NCBI RefSeq assembly: GCF_003096415.1
Contig: NZ_QEKH01000007.1
Location: 106,871-170,870 of the forward strand
DNA: 64,000 bases
Direction: 5' to 3'
From: Victivallis vadensis
GTDB taxonomy: Bacteria; Verrucomicrobiota; Lentisphaeria; Victivallales; Victivallaceae
The notes under the pieces: model-generated
Told to the model about the DNA's origin: nothing
The model's database searches: none
Seen by the model: the letters and a program-made list of their open reading frames with translations, nothing else
Shown here: piece by piece, positions 26,629-35,325 of the stretch
How the letters are laid out: every line of letters starts with the position of its first letter
Position numbering within the stretch: the first letter of the stretch is position 1
Made by a program: the position numbers and the translations under genes

Positions 26629-27435
26629 TTGAACACTCCCGACATCATCACGATAAACGTCTACCGCAGAGCGGAACGCTTCAGCCAGACCGTCCCCGCC
26701 AACTGGCTCGGCTTATATTACAGCGGCATCAAACGCATGCAGGTCTACCGGGCCGACGGCCGGATGCTCTGCGACGACGGGCCGGAGACGCCGCCTCATC
26801 TCTTCCTGCGGCTCCCCGGCATGCGGTGCCGGTTTGAATTCGGGCGGGACCGGGAAAACTTCGTGATCGCGTTCCGGCTGCCCGAACTGACCCGCACGCC
26901 TGACGGAAGCGGCGCGCAACTGGACGGCGTACCGATTCCCTTCCGTGTCGACCTCGCCCGCGCCGAAGCCGAAGCCATGCGCCGCCGTTTTCAGGAGCTG
27001 GTCGACAGCTTCCGCAGCCAGCTGCCGGAAGCCGTCCTCCGCGCGAAGCTCACCGCCGCCGGGCTTCTCGGCGCTTTCCTCACCGCTCCCCGCCCGACCG
27101 TCTCCACCCCGGCAGGGCGTCTCCGCGAGCTGATCGACCGGGATGTCCACTGGGAAAAAACGCTCACCGCACTGTCGAAAGAGGCCGGAGGAAGCCGGGA
27201 CCACCTCCGGCGGCTTTTCCGGGAGACCTACCACATCGATCCCGGCGAATACCGCCGCCGCAGGCGCCTCGACCGCGTGATGGAGCTGATCCTCCAGAGC
27301 GACCTCACCCTCAAGGAGATCGCCGCCGAAGTGGGCATGGCGCACGTGACCCATCTTTACGCGCTGCTCGGCACCCGTTTCACCGAAACTCCGGCGGAAC
27401 TGGTCCGGCATTACCGCGAAGCCCGGCAGAAATAA
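26629..27435 (+). CDS. AraC-family transcriptional regulator (TTG start)
   Basis: A 268-residue regulator whose C-terminal ~100 residues contain the AraC double helix-turn-helix (LTALSKEAGGSRDHLRRLFRE and LTLKEIAAEVGMAHVTHLYALLG). The N-terminal sensor half is poorly conserved. The frame opens with TTG at 26629; no in-frame ATG gives a better start before residue ~36, because ATG 26614 leads to a stop within five codons. It faces away from the alpha-toroid gene across 125 bp and likely controls it. Confidence 0.82.
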   Translation: MNTPDIITINVYRRAERFSQTVPANWLGLYYSGIKRMQVYRADGRMLCDDGPETPPHLFLRLPGMRCRFEFGRDRENFVIAFRLPELTRTPDGSGAQLDGVPIPFRVDLARAEAEAMRRRFQELVDSFRSQLPEAVLRAKLTAAGLLGAFLTAPRPTVSTPAGRLRELIDRDVHWEKTLTALSKEAGGSRDHLRRLFRETYHIDPGEYRRRRRLDRVMELILQSDLTLKEIAAEVGMAHVTHLYALLGTRFTETPAELVRHYREARQK

Positions 27436-27481
27436 TCCCGCGCCGGATTGCCTTTCGCCTTTTCCGGCACTATATTACGGA

Positions 27482-28186
27482 ATGGACTGGAAAAAAATCA
27501 ATCATATCGCCTTCGACGCCGACGATACGCTGTGGAGCCTCGAAGCGCAATTCTGGGAGATCGAGCGCCGCTTTCTGGCGCTGCTCGCCCCTTACGGCTC
27601 CGCCGATGCGCTGGCTGAAAAACTCGTGGCCGTCGAACGCGGCAACCATCCGGTCTACGGCTACGGGGTGAAGAGCTTCACTTTGTCGATGATCGAAACG
27701 GCGCTGGCGTGCTCCGGCGGCCGGATTCCGGCGGAGGATGTGGGGCGGATTCTCGACTTCGGCAAGACGCTGCTCAACGCCCCGGTAATCCCCTTCGCGG
27801 ACGCCGAACCGCTGCTCGCCTTCCTCTGCCGCCGCTGCCGCCTGATCGTGGCGACCAAAGGCGACCTGCTCGATCAGGAGCGCAAACTGAAAAACTCCGG
27901 ACTGCTCGGCTACTTCCACCACATCGAAATCATGAGCGAAAAGAAAACCGCCGACTACCGGAAACTCCTGAAGCATCTGGACGCTTCCGCGCAGGAGTTC
28001 CTGATGGTCGGCAACTCGATGAGTTCCGATATCCTGCCGGTGCTGGAGCTGGGAGGTTCGGCCATCCACATTCCCGCGCCGGTTCCCCTGCGCTATCCCG
28101 ACGCCCCGGCAGACATCGTCAGCCCGCGGCTGCTCACGCTAGGCTCCCTCGCCGAACTTTTCCGGCTCGTCTCCCAAAAACTCTAA
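27482..28186 (+). CDS. HAD-superfamily hydrolase
   Basis: A 234-residue haloacid dehalogenase-like phosphatase. Motif I is FDADDTLW (residues 10-17) with the nucleophile Asp first; motif II is probably VATKGD near 121; the motif III Lys lies near 150 (SEKKTADYRKLL); motif IV is VGNSMSSDI near 178-186. The helical insert between motifs I and II marks a C1-cap type member, which often act on sugar phosphates or nucleotides. It lies 46 bp after the AraC gene. Its stop is 17 bp before palindromic element copy 2. Confidence 0.85.
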   Translation: MDWKKINHIAFDADDTLWSLEAQFWEIERRFLALLAPYGSADALAEKLVAVERGNHPVYGYGVKSFTLSMIETALACSGGRIPAEDVGRILDFGKTLLNAPVIPFADAEPLLAFLCRRCRLIVATKGDLLDQERKLKNSGLLGYFHHIEIMSEKKTADYRKLLKHLDASAQEFLMVGNSMSSDILPVLELGGSAIHIPAPVPLRYPDAPADIVSPRLLTLGSLAELFRLVSQKL

Positions 28187-28203
28187 CCCCTCTCCGCACC
28201 GCT

Positions 28204-28910
28204 CCGGGGATTTCGCCTTCGGCGACCAAGGCGCTTCGCCCTTGGAACCCGACCGGCAAGGTGCCGGCGCCGGGTACTTAGAGCCGGGAAAGGCGGAACG
28301 CCTTTCCCTCCGGGTGGGGGAGGCTCCGGTAGAGACAGGCAAGGTTGTACCTGAGCGGCACACCGCTCCGGTCGGCGCAAAGCCTGCTTTTTTGCAGGCT
28401 TTAGGCACTCCCTGCGCCTGCTGCCGCCGGAGGTCACGCGCGGAACGGCCAGATGCTGACCGGGTAATAGAAAGATACCCTGATGGAGGCTGATAAGAGC
28501 TAAACTCCCATATAGGCAAGGCGAGGTCAGGCAACAATACAATTGTCATATCACAGGCAAGCATATCTTTGAATACGAGCCTTACTGAATCTTGCCTGTA
28601 TGAAAAGGTAGGGAGAGTTCAGCCTCCATCAGAGTAACTTCACATCAGATGGTCAGCATCTGGAGGTTCCGCGCGTGACCTCCGGCGGCAGCAGGCGCAG
28701 GGAGTGCCCGGCGTCGGCAAAAAAGCCGACGCGGTCGCCGACCGGAGCGGTGTGCCGCTCAGGTACTCGCCTACCTGTCCACAGTAGAGCCTCCCCCCAT
28801 CCGGAGGGAAAGGCGTTCCGCCTTTCCCGGCTCTAAGTACCCGGCGCCGGCACCTTGCCGGTCGGGTTCCAAGGGCGAAGCGCCTTGGTCGCCGAAGGCG
28901 AAATCCCGGA
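28204..28910. repeat. Large palindromic element, copy 2
   Basis: About 705 bp with arms starting GGGGATTTCGCC (28206) and ending GGCGAAATCCC (28907). The arms carry the same ordered stem-loops as copy 1: CCAAGGCGCTTCGCCCTTGG, CCGGCAAGGTGCCGG, a GGGAAAGGCG/CGCCTTTCCC pair, GAGCGG-CACA-CCGCTC and AAAGCCTGC/GCAGGCTTT. The core (about 28480-28660) is homologous to the copy 1 core but inverted. Here too it sits between convergent genes, 17 bp after the HAD stop and 12 bp before the DUF1015 stop. A one-base indel in the shared core shifts the reading frame, arguing against a coded peptide. Confidence 0.9.
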
Positions 28911-28922
28911 TGCGCCGGGCCG

Positions 28923-30155
28923 TCAGAAGTTGTGGCAGACCAGGCCGTCGCGGAGCTTCGGCTCGAACCAGGTCGATTTCGGCGGCATGATCGCGCCCGC
29001 GTCGGCGATGGCCATCAGCTGCTCGACCGTGGTCGGATACATGGAGAAGGCGATCGCGTATTTGCCCGAATTGACCAGCTTCTCCAGCTCCGCGGTGCCG
29101 CGGATGCCGCCGATGAAGTCGATATCCTTGCTGGTGCGGGGGTCTTCGATGCCGAGGATCGGGCCGAGGATATTGTCCTGAAGGATGCTGACATCGAGTT
29201 GCTCGATTACGCCGAGCTTGGCAATATCGAATTTCGGCCGGGCGACATACCACTCGTGCGCCATGTAGAATTTGAATTCGCCCGGCTTCGTGGTCACGCC
29301 GTCGGCGGCGGGGCAGACCTGGAAACGCTCGCTCAGGATGGTCAGCAGACCGGCGGGGCTGTTGTGGTTCAGCGACCGGACCACCCGGTTGTACGGCAGA
29401 ATCGACAGCTGGCTGGCCGGAAACGCGACCGTCAGGAAGAAATTGTAATCCTCGGTGCCGTTGTGGTCCGGGTTCTTCGGCGCGCATTCGGCGGCGGTCC
29501 GGGCGGCAGCGGCGCTGCGGTGGTGGCCGTCGGCGATGTAGAAAACCGGAACTTCGGCGGCAAACACCTTCGACAGCTTTTCGCTGGCGGCTTCATCGAT
29601 GCGCCACAGCGTATGACGGATGCCGTCCGGAGCGGTGAAGTTGAAGAGCGGAGCCTTTTTGAGCTCGGCCGCGACCAGTTCGTCGATGGTCTTGTTATCG
29701 CGGTAGGTGAAAAAGGCCGGGCCGGTGTGGCTGCGCAGCTCCATCACATGCCGGGTGCGGTCGTCCTCCTTGTCCTGCCGGGTCTTTTCATGCTTCTTGA
29801 TGATCCCCTTGCGGTACTCTTCGGCGGAGGCAGCACCGAGGATGCCGGTCTGCACGTGATCGCCCATCTGGAGCTGGTAGAGGTACAGGTGTTTGCCGTT
29901 GTCCAGCGTCAGCGGAACCTCCTTGCAGAGCTTTTGGAACGCGGCGGCGGCCTGGGCGTAAATGCGCTCGTCATGCAGGTCGATGCCGTATTCGAGGTCG
30001 ATTTCCGGGCGGGACACGTGCAGGAACGAATAGGGATTGCCCTTCGCCAGCTCTGCGGCTTCACGGGAACTGACCACATCATAGGGAACGGCGGCGACCT
30101 GTGCGGCGCGTTCGACGGAGGGCAGCAGCCCGTGGAAGGGAAGAAGTTGAGCCAT
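28923..30155 (-). CDS. DUF1015 family protein
   Basis: A 410-residue cytoplasmic protein of the DUF1015 family, with landmarks VAAVPYDVVSSREAAELA near the start, NPYSFLHVSRPEIDL, the KKHEKTRQDKEDDRTRHVM segment near 120-140 and YIADGHHRSAAAARTA near 205-220, which looks like an active or nucleotide-binding site. The biochemical function of the family is not established. It starts at ATG 30155 behind AGGAG and is the last gene of a three-gene operon after the methylenetetrahydrofolate reductase-like and flippase-like genes. Confidence 0.85.
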   Translation of the reverse strand: MAQLLPFHGLLPSVERAAQVAAVPYDVVSSREAAELAKGNPYSFLHVSRPEIDLEYGIDLHDERIYAQAAAAFQKLCKEVPLTLDNGKHLYLYQLQMGDHVQTGILGAASAEEYRKGIIKKHEKTRQDKEDDRTRHVMELRSHTGPAFFTYRDNKTIDELVAAELKKAPLFNFTAPDGIRHTLWRIDEAASEKLSKVFAAEVPVFYIADGHHRSAAAARTAAECAPKNPDHNGTEDYNFFLTVAFPASQLSILPYNRVVRSLNHNSPAGLLTILSERFQVCPAADGVTTKPGEFKFYMAHEWYVARPKFDIAKLGVIEQLDVSILQDNILGPILGIEDPRTSKDIDFIGGIRGTAELEKLVNSGKYAIAFSMYPTTVEQLMAIADAGAIMPPKSTWFEPKLRDGLVCHNF

Positions 30156-30204
30156 GATGAATTCTCCTGTTATGGATCTTATTTGAAATGAAAGAAATAA
30201 GCGT

Positions 30205-31641
30205 TCAGAGGATGCGGCGGATACCCGGCGGCAGGATATGATCCTCCAGCTTGGGAAGCTCTCCCGCCCAATCCGCCAGGCGGACCACCTTGCAGTGGAT
30301 GCACTCGGAATTGGTGATTTCGCAGTTGCCGTTCGGCTTTACGCCGCCGCAGGGACCGTTCGCGAGCCGCTTGGGACAGTTTTCGGTACACACGAACGAG
30401 GTGGCGGGCAGCCGGCACACATCGCACGAACGACACCCGGCGAACAGTTTCTTGAACAGCCGCTGGTGGTCCGCCTTCTGCCGGTCGGCGTGGACGAACA
30501 GGAATTTGCGCAGATTGTAACCGAGTTTTTCCGCCCCGGAAACCATCGGATCATCCAGCTCGTTGGCTATCGGCCGGTCATTTTCCGGGTAAGGACGGCG
30601 CAGCGTCCGGTCATACAGATAAAAGCTGCTGGAAAACGGCGCCATCTCCGTGCGCGCCAGATAGGAGTTGTACTCCTCAAGCCAGTGGTCGAAATCGGTG
30701 AATTCCCGGAGCGCGTTCACAATGCGCTCGGCGGCGATCTTCGCCTTGCCGGGCTGCTCCACCCCGGCCAGCTGGATACCGCTGAAACCGAGCAGCCGGC
30801 AACCGGCGGCCTGAAGCTCCAGCCTCCGGTACTGGGCGGCTTCGAACTGGGTGTTGGAGTAATGCAGTTCCTTCTCCAGAATCCGCTGGAAGTCGTGGGA
30901 GATGCTGATGCCGGGATATTCCCCGGCCAGAATCCGCTCCACCTTTTCCGGCGTCAGCAGGATCAGCCGCGCGATCATCGGGTAGAAAAGGCTGCGCCCG
31001 GTCAGGTACCAGCGCAGCGATTGCAGCTTCAGCATATCCCATCCGGCCTGCGTGACCAGAAAGGAAGCACCCGAATTGAGTTTCTTGACCAGCTTGAAAT
31101 ACTGCCCCATCAGCGACCAGCCGGTGTACTGGTAGGGATTCACGGTCGCGCCGGAGAAAAAACCGTAAGGATGGGAGGCAAGCTCCTGCAGGATTTCGAT
31201 GCTCTCGGTGAAAGTGCGCTTGCGGCTTTCCCGGACGCTGTCCCCCGGAATCACGCTGCCGCTGGCCGGGACGATGTTGCAGTTCCCGGCATTGGCAGCG
31301 ATATCGATCAGGTTGCGGGTCTCATTCAGCGTGGTGTCGCGGCCGGAGAGGTAGATCACATGCCGGTCGCGGTTTTCGGCGGAAAGTGCGCTGGCGTATT
31401 CGGCGGCGCGCCAGACGTCGACGGTGTGGCAGCGGTCGGTGATCGCAAGCGACGCATTGATCCCCTTGATGTCGAGGACCGCGTTTTCCAGCGCGGCCAG
31501 CCGGTCGGCGCTGGCCGCCGGATCGTTGTCGCGTCCCGGTGACGAGTTTTCGACCAGCAGCACGAATTCACCGGCGTTCAACGCATCGCGGAAGCGGTTC
31601 CGCCGTTCGGAAAAATTGATTTCAAGTTGCAGGTTGTCCAT
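30205..31641 (-). CDS. metF: Methylenetetrahydrofolate reductase with fused Cys-rich C-terminal domain
   Basis: A 478-residue protein. Residues ~20-310 resemble the MTHFR barrel (ENSSPGRDN opening; NIVPASGSVIPGDS; GFFSGATVNPY; ASFLVTQAGWDMLKL), which reduces methylene-THF to methyl-THF with flavin. Residues ~400-465 form the MTHFR_C zinc/iron-sulfur-like module: CRSCDVC, CTENCPKRLANGPCGG and SECIHC. In acetogens and others this module is the separate MetV subunit; here it is fused to MetF. It starts 12 bp after the flippase-like gene's stop. It probably feeds one-carbon units to methionine synthesis or a C1 pathway. Confidence 0.85.
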   Translation of the reverse strand: MDNLQLEINFSERRNRFRDALNAGEFVLLVENSSPGRDNDPAASADRLAALENAVLDIKGINASLAITDRCHTVDVWRAAEYASALSAENRDRHVIYLSGRDTTLNETRNLIDIAANAGNCNIVPASGSVIPGDSVRESRKRTFTESIEILQELASHPYGFFSGATVNPYQYTGWSLMGQYFKLVKKLNSGASFLVTQAGWDMLKLQSLRWYLTGRSLFYPMIARLILLTPEKVERILAGEYPGISISHDFQRILEKELHYSNTQFEAAQYRRLELQAAGCRLLGFSGIQLAGVEQPGKAKIAAERIVNALREFTDFDHWLEEYNSYLARTEMAPFSSSFYLYDRTLRRPYPENDRPIANELDDPMVSGAEKLGYNLRKFLFVHADRQKADHQRLFKKLFAGCRSCDVCRLPATSFVCTENCPKRLANGPCGGVKPNGNCEITNSECIHCKVVRLADWAGELPKLEDHILPPGIRRIL

Positions 31642-31652
31642 GGTTCGCTATC

Positions 31653-32702
31653 CTACGCTTCCAATTCCTCTTCCAGCAGTTGTTCCGTATTGCGGCGGCC
31701 CGGATCGAGGATGAAGAACAGCCCGCCGATCAGGTTGAAAAACAGCACGATCGCCGTGTACAGCAGCTGCCCGGTCTTCGCGTCTCCGACCGCGACCGAA
31801 CCGGCGACCAGAATCGTGACGGTCGCCACGTCGCGCCCGCCGACTCCCGCCGGAAACAGCGGAATCAATCCGATGATGTTGCCGATGGTCACCGCGATCA
31901 CCAGCGTCAGCAAATTCACATGCAATCCGAGCCCCGTCATCAGGAACGCGAAAGGGACCACCGTCATCAGGTGAACGAAAAAAATGCTGATCACCACGAG
32001 CTTGCACAGTTCCGGCCAGCACCCGAGATAGACATCGGTGGCCGAGGTCAGCCGGGTTACCATCCCGTGGGAGATCCGGTCGCCCCACTTCATCAGCGGT
32101 CCGAAAACCGGCAGTTTTTCGATGAAACGGTGGAAGAAGATCACCGAACTGGCCCCCAGCCCCGCGATGCAAAGCCCCGCCAGGCAGATGATGAAAAGGA
32201 TCCGCATGCCGTCGTCGATCGCGATGTTGGGCACCTCGATTTTCATCAGCACCGGGACGGCCGGAACCAGCAGCAGCAGCGCCAGCGCGAACAGCGCGAT
32301 CATCCCGACGATGCGGTCTATCAGGATGGTGAACGCCCCCTCCATCTTCGCGCCCGGCCTGGTCCGTTTGGAAAGCACTCCCATCTTGACCACGTCGCCG
32401 CCGATCGCTCCGCCGGGAATCACCAGCGAGAAGAAATACCCCTGCATGGTCAGCGACAGCGCCTCGAATCCGGAGAGCCGCACGCCGAGGATCCGGGTCA
32501 GCCGGTGCCAGCGCCACGCGCAGACCAGCATGTGCAACAGATAGAAAAGCAACGCGGGGACCAGCCAGATATAATTGAAACTGCGGAAACCGTCGATGAT
32601 CTCGGTCGGATTCTTGAACGCAAGGTAAGCGACGATCCCGCCTGCGATGGCGAGTTTCACGAAGAACCAGAAAAACTTCTTCAGTTTTGCAAAATATGTC
32701 AT
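31653..32702 (-). CDS. Lysylphosphatidylglycerol synthase transmembrane-domain family protein (flippase-like)
   Basis: A 349-residue integral membrane protein of the UPF0104/AglD-MprF transmembrane family, with about eight hydrophobic segments (for example LAIAGGIVAYLAF, IWLVPALLFYLLHMLV, IVGMIALFALALLLLVP and LLTLVIAVTIGNIIGLIPLFP). Signature segments are SLVIPGGAIGGDVVKMGVLS near 92-112 and PLFPAGVGGRD near 288-298. It lacks the aminoacyl-transferase domain of MprF, so a lipid or glycan-lipid transport role is more likely. It starts behind AAGG and is the first gene of the operon with MTHFR and DUF1015. Confidence 0.85.
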   Translation of the reverse strand: MTYFAKLKKFFWFFVKLAIAGGIVAYLAFKNPTEIIDGFRSFNYIWLVPALLFYLLHMLVCAWRWHRLTRILGVRLSGFEALSLTMQGYFFSLVIPGGAIGGDVVKMGVLSKRTRPGAKMEGAFTILIDRIVGMIALFALALLLLVPAVPVLMKIEVPNIAIDDGMRILFIICLAGLCIAGLGASSVIFFHRFIEKLPVFGPLMKWGDRISHGMVTRLTSATDVYLGCWPELCKLVVISIFFVHLMTVVPFAFLMTGLGLHVNLLTLVIAVTIGNIIGLIPLFPAGVGGRDVATVTILVAGSVAVGDAKTGQLLYTAIVLFFNLIGGLFFILDPGRRNTEQLLEEELEA

Positions 32703-32867
32703 TTGATCTTACCTTGATGGACAATTTTATAAAATAGCACGGCTTCCGGTATTCGGCAATAGCCGGAACCGGTTTTGTTTCGGGATTGTTTGGAGCGCTC
32801 CGCAGATACAGGCTGTTCACCTGCCAGGGGACTCTTCCCGGTTTGTATTTTATATTTCGCAATACAT

Positions 32868-32976
32868 GCCGTGTGCAAGTTTCCTGAATGGGGATTTCGC
32901 TCCTTTTGGAGCGACCAAGGGCGAAGCGCCTTGGTCGCCAAAGGCGAAATCCCGGTGCAAGAAACTTGCAGACGGC
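32868..32976. repeat. Nested mini-palindrome, derivative of the large element
   Basis: A 64 bp hairpin (32890-32953) opens with GGGGATTTCGCTCC and closes with GGCGAAATCCC around GACCAAGG/CCTTGGTC, i.e. the two tips of the large element joined with the rest removed. It is enclosed by a second, unrelated inverted repeat: GCCGTGTGCAAGTTTC (32868-32883) against GAAACTTGCAGACGGC (32961-32976), 15 of 16 bases complementary. Confidence 0.75.
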
Positions 32977-33412
32977 GTCAATACTGTATTTCATACTGGA
33001 ATATAAAACAGGAAATTGGAAAAATGATGTACGCCGAATATCAGGGCATCTTACAAACGATACGAAATAAAATACGCACCGGCCTTTGGCCCCCCCGGCT
33101 GAGCCGTGCCATTACGTTTCCCGGGTAAAAATTGCGTTCAAAAGTTGTTTGCCGCCACACCCGCACCCGTTTTTGCTGCAATACAAAACTGAATATAAAA
33201 CTCACGTGCTATTTGAGAACAGCGATCACACGTCCAAGATGCCTTGCGTCACAGAAACAAGTATTTTTGCATATTATGCAATAATATTCCATTTCATGAA
33301 TCAACATAACATCAACGGTAACAAAATCTTTCTGTAATCTAGAAATTAATTCAATATTCGCATAAAGTCATTCAATCAGAATATTTTTTTTGCATTTTAT
33401 TCAAAACAGCCC

Positions 33413-33441
33413 TTGCTTTTTTCTTTCATCCGGTCCATAAT
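33413..33441 (+). promoter_or_regulatory. Promoter of the lacI-type gene
   Basis: TTGCTT (33413-33418) and CATAAT (33436-33441) with a 17-base spacer, about 35 bases before the ATG at 33475, which follows ACAGGAG. Confidence 0.6.
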
Positions 33442-33474
33442 ATAGGGAAACAACTTACAGGAGAAAAGCACAAA

Positions 33475-34485
33475 ATGGCGATCAGGCGCAACGGCAATGC
33501 GGTCAACATGACCGACGTGGCCCTCAAGGCAGGCGTGTCGCAATCCACCGTTTCCAGGGTGCTGAACAATCAGCCCGGCATCAGCCGCCACACCCGCACC
33601 ACGGTATTGGAAACGCTCCGGCAACTCGGATACAAAACCAACTCCGGTCATGCGAAATCCGAAGCCGAAGAAACGGCTGCCGTCAGTCTGGTCATGTGTC
33701 CTTTGCCGGAGCAGAACGATCCGTTCGCACTCGAATACTTTGCCACGGTCGCCTCCGGCATTCGCGAAACACTGGAGAAAGTCGGAGCCCGGCTCCGGTT
33801 GCAAACGCTTCCGGCCGGGGCGGCCGAACTTCCCGGAGCGACGACGGCGGAAGGGGTGATCCTGCTCGGCTTTCCCTCGGAAGAACTGCGCGCCGCCCTG
33901 CGGAAACAACATATTGTGTACATCATCGCCTCCGGGGACATTTACAGCAGCACCGAGGATATGGTCACGGTCAACAACTTCGAGGCGAGCGTGGAGGCCT
34001 GTCGTTACCTGCTCCGGCGGGGCATCCGGCGCATCGGTTTTCTGATGGCTCCGTTCGGGCTGGAACGGTATGCCGGTTTCCAGATGGAATTGCTGCGCAA
34101 CTCACTCAATGTCAGGCCGGAAGACTTCCGCCTTCAACCGAATACGCAACTGCCGACTTTCATCGAAGCGATCCATCACTGGATCGCGGAAAAAGACCTG
34201 CCGGAAGCGCTGGTCGTCAGCCATATCGATGCGGCCCGGGCAATCAAGACCATGCTTCTGTTGAATGGGTTTCGGATACCGGAAGATATTCAACTGGTCG
34301 CTTTCGACCATCATCCCGGAACGTGTTCGGAAATCATCAGCCTGCATACCGATCCCTACCAGCTCGGCCGGCATGCCGCTTTGCGCATCCAGCACAAACT
34401 GCGGCATCCGAACGAAGCCCCGGTCCACACGGTCGTGCCAATGGTCCTGACCACTCCACCTGAAAGCAATTCACATGTTTCCTGA
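33475..34485 (+). CDS. LacI-family transcriptional regulator
   Basis: A 336-residue regulator. Residues ~11-57 are a LacI helix-turn-helix with hinge ([21 protein letters not shown]), followed by a periplasmic-binding-like sensor ([73 protein letters not shown]). It probably senses a sugar released by the enzymes encoded downstream. The prepilin-like gene starts 34 bp after its stop with no promoter visible between, so regulator, pilin-like protein and glycosidases may form one transcript. Confidence 0.9.
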   Translation: MAIRRNGNAVNMTDVALKAGVSQSTVSRVLNNQPGISRHTRTTVLETLRQLGYKTNSGHAKSEAEETAAVSLVMCPLPEQNDPFALEYFATVASGIRETLEKVGARLRLQTLPAGAAELPGATTAEGVILLGFPSEELRAALRKQHIVYIIASGDIYSSTEDMVTVNNFEASVEACRYLLRRGIRRIGFLMAPFGLERYAGFQMELLRNSLNVRPEDFRLQPNTQLPTFIEAIHHWIAEKDLPEALVVSHIDAARAIKTMLLLNGFRIPEDIQLVAFDHHPGTCSEIISLHTDPYQLGRHAALRIQHKLRHPNEAPVHTVVPMVLTTPPESNSHVS

Positions 34486-34519
34486 TTCTTTACCCGACCA
34501 AACAGAAAGGACAATTACC

Positions 34520-35290
34520 ATGAAAACGCACCTCCATTTATTCACACTTATTGAGCTGCTCGTGGTGATAGCGATCATCGCGATTCTGGCGAGCATGCTG
34601 CTGCCGGCCCTGAACAGGGCGCGCGCCAAATCGCAATTGTCCACCTGCCTCGGCAATATGAAAAACCTCGCGGCGGGGTTGCAGATTTACGCGAGTGACA
34701 ACAAGGATCAGCTTCCCACTCACAAAGGGCGTCCCAGCAATGGAACCGGCAGCTCAGACAAGGGGGTGGATTACAATTCGTCCTACTGGATGTGGTATCA
34801 ATACCTGAACTACGGGTATGGGCGGAAAACCTTTATCTGTCCCGGCAATACCCGCCGGACCGATATGGAATCAAAACCGCTCGATAAATATGTACCCGGA
34901 CTCGGCGATGTCGGCACCTGGTATCAGATCAACAACGGCCGCGGAAACTACTCCATGAACTCCCGGCTGATCCGGTATTCCGGAAAAATGAACGGCAAGG
35001 TCACCCGCTGCAATATTCCGACCCGCAGCGTGATGGTATTGGAATACGACGTCCCGACTTTCACCGACAATTACCAGACTTACAATGCCAGAACCCAGAG
35101 CCGCTTCACCAATTCGCCGAACACCCTCCGCGACCACCAGAACTCCGGGTCGAATTTCGCGGCGCTGGACGGCCATGCGGAAAATTTGAAATTCGGCGTC
35201 AATCCCCGCGAACTGACGCTTATCGAACACTCCAGCGTTTACCAGAAAGGTTCCGCCACCGACGGAAACTTCTGGTATCCGACCAGATAA
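34520..35290 (+). CDS. Prepilin-type H-X-DG protein (copy 3)
   Basis: A 256-residue pseudopilin-like protein starting [18 protein letters not shown], with Phe1 at residue 8, a very short leader and Leu at position -1 instead of Gly. ATG 34520 follows AAAGGAC; an earlier in-frame ATG at 34475 overlaps the lacI gene and was rejected. After the hydrophobic helix comes [14 protein letters not shown] and a C-terminal [15 protein letters not shown] motif (spacing 10). Two secreted glycosidases follow at 36 and 26 bp, forming an operon. Confidence 0.88.
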   Translation: MKTHLHLFTLIELLVVIAIIAILASMLLPALNRARAKSQLSTCLGNMKNLAAGLQIYASDNKDQLPTHKGRPSNGTGSSDKGVDYNSSYWMWYQYLNYGYGRKTFICPGNTRRTDMESKPLDKYVPGLGDVGTWYQINNGRGNYSMNSRLIRYSGKMNGKVTRCNIPTRSVMVLEYDVPTFTDNYQTYNARTQSRFTNSPNTLRDHQNSGSNFAALDGHAENLKFGVNPRELTLIEHSSVYQKGSATDGNFWYPTR

Positions 35291-35325
35291 CCATTATTGT
35301 TCCGCAACACACGAAAGAGACAGAC

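Larger units (their letters stand above)
32703..33474. other. Long AT-rich divergent intergenic region
   Basis: 772 bp between the flippase-like operon and the lacI-type gene, without a convincing gene. It contains the nested palindrome at 32868-32976, a 15-base palindrome TTGCATA-T-TATGCAA at 33267-33281 and near-repeats of the word AATATAAAAC at about 33001 and 33192. Confidence 0.5.
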
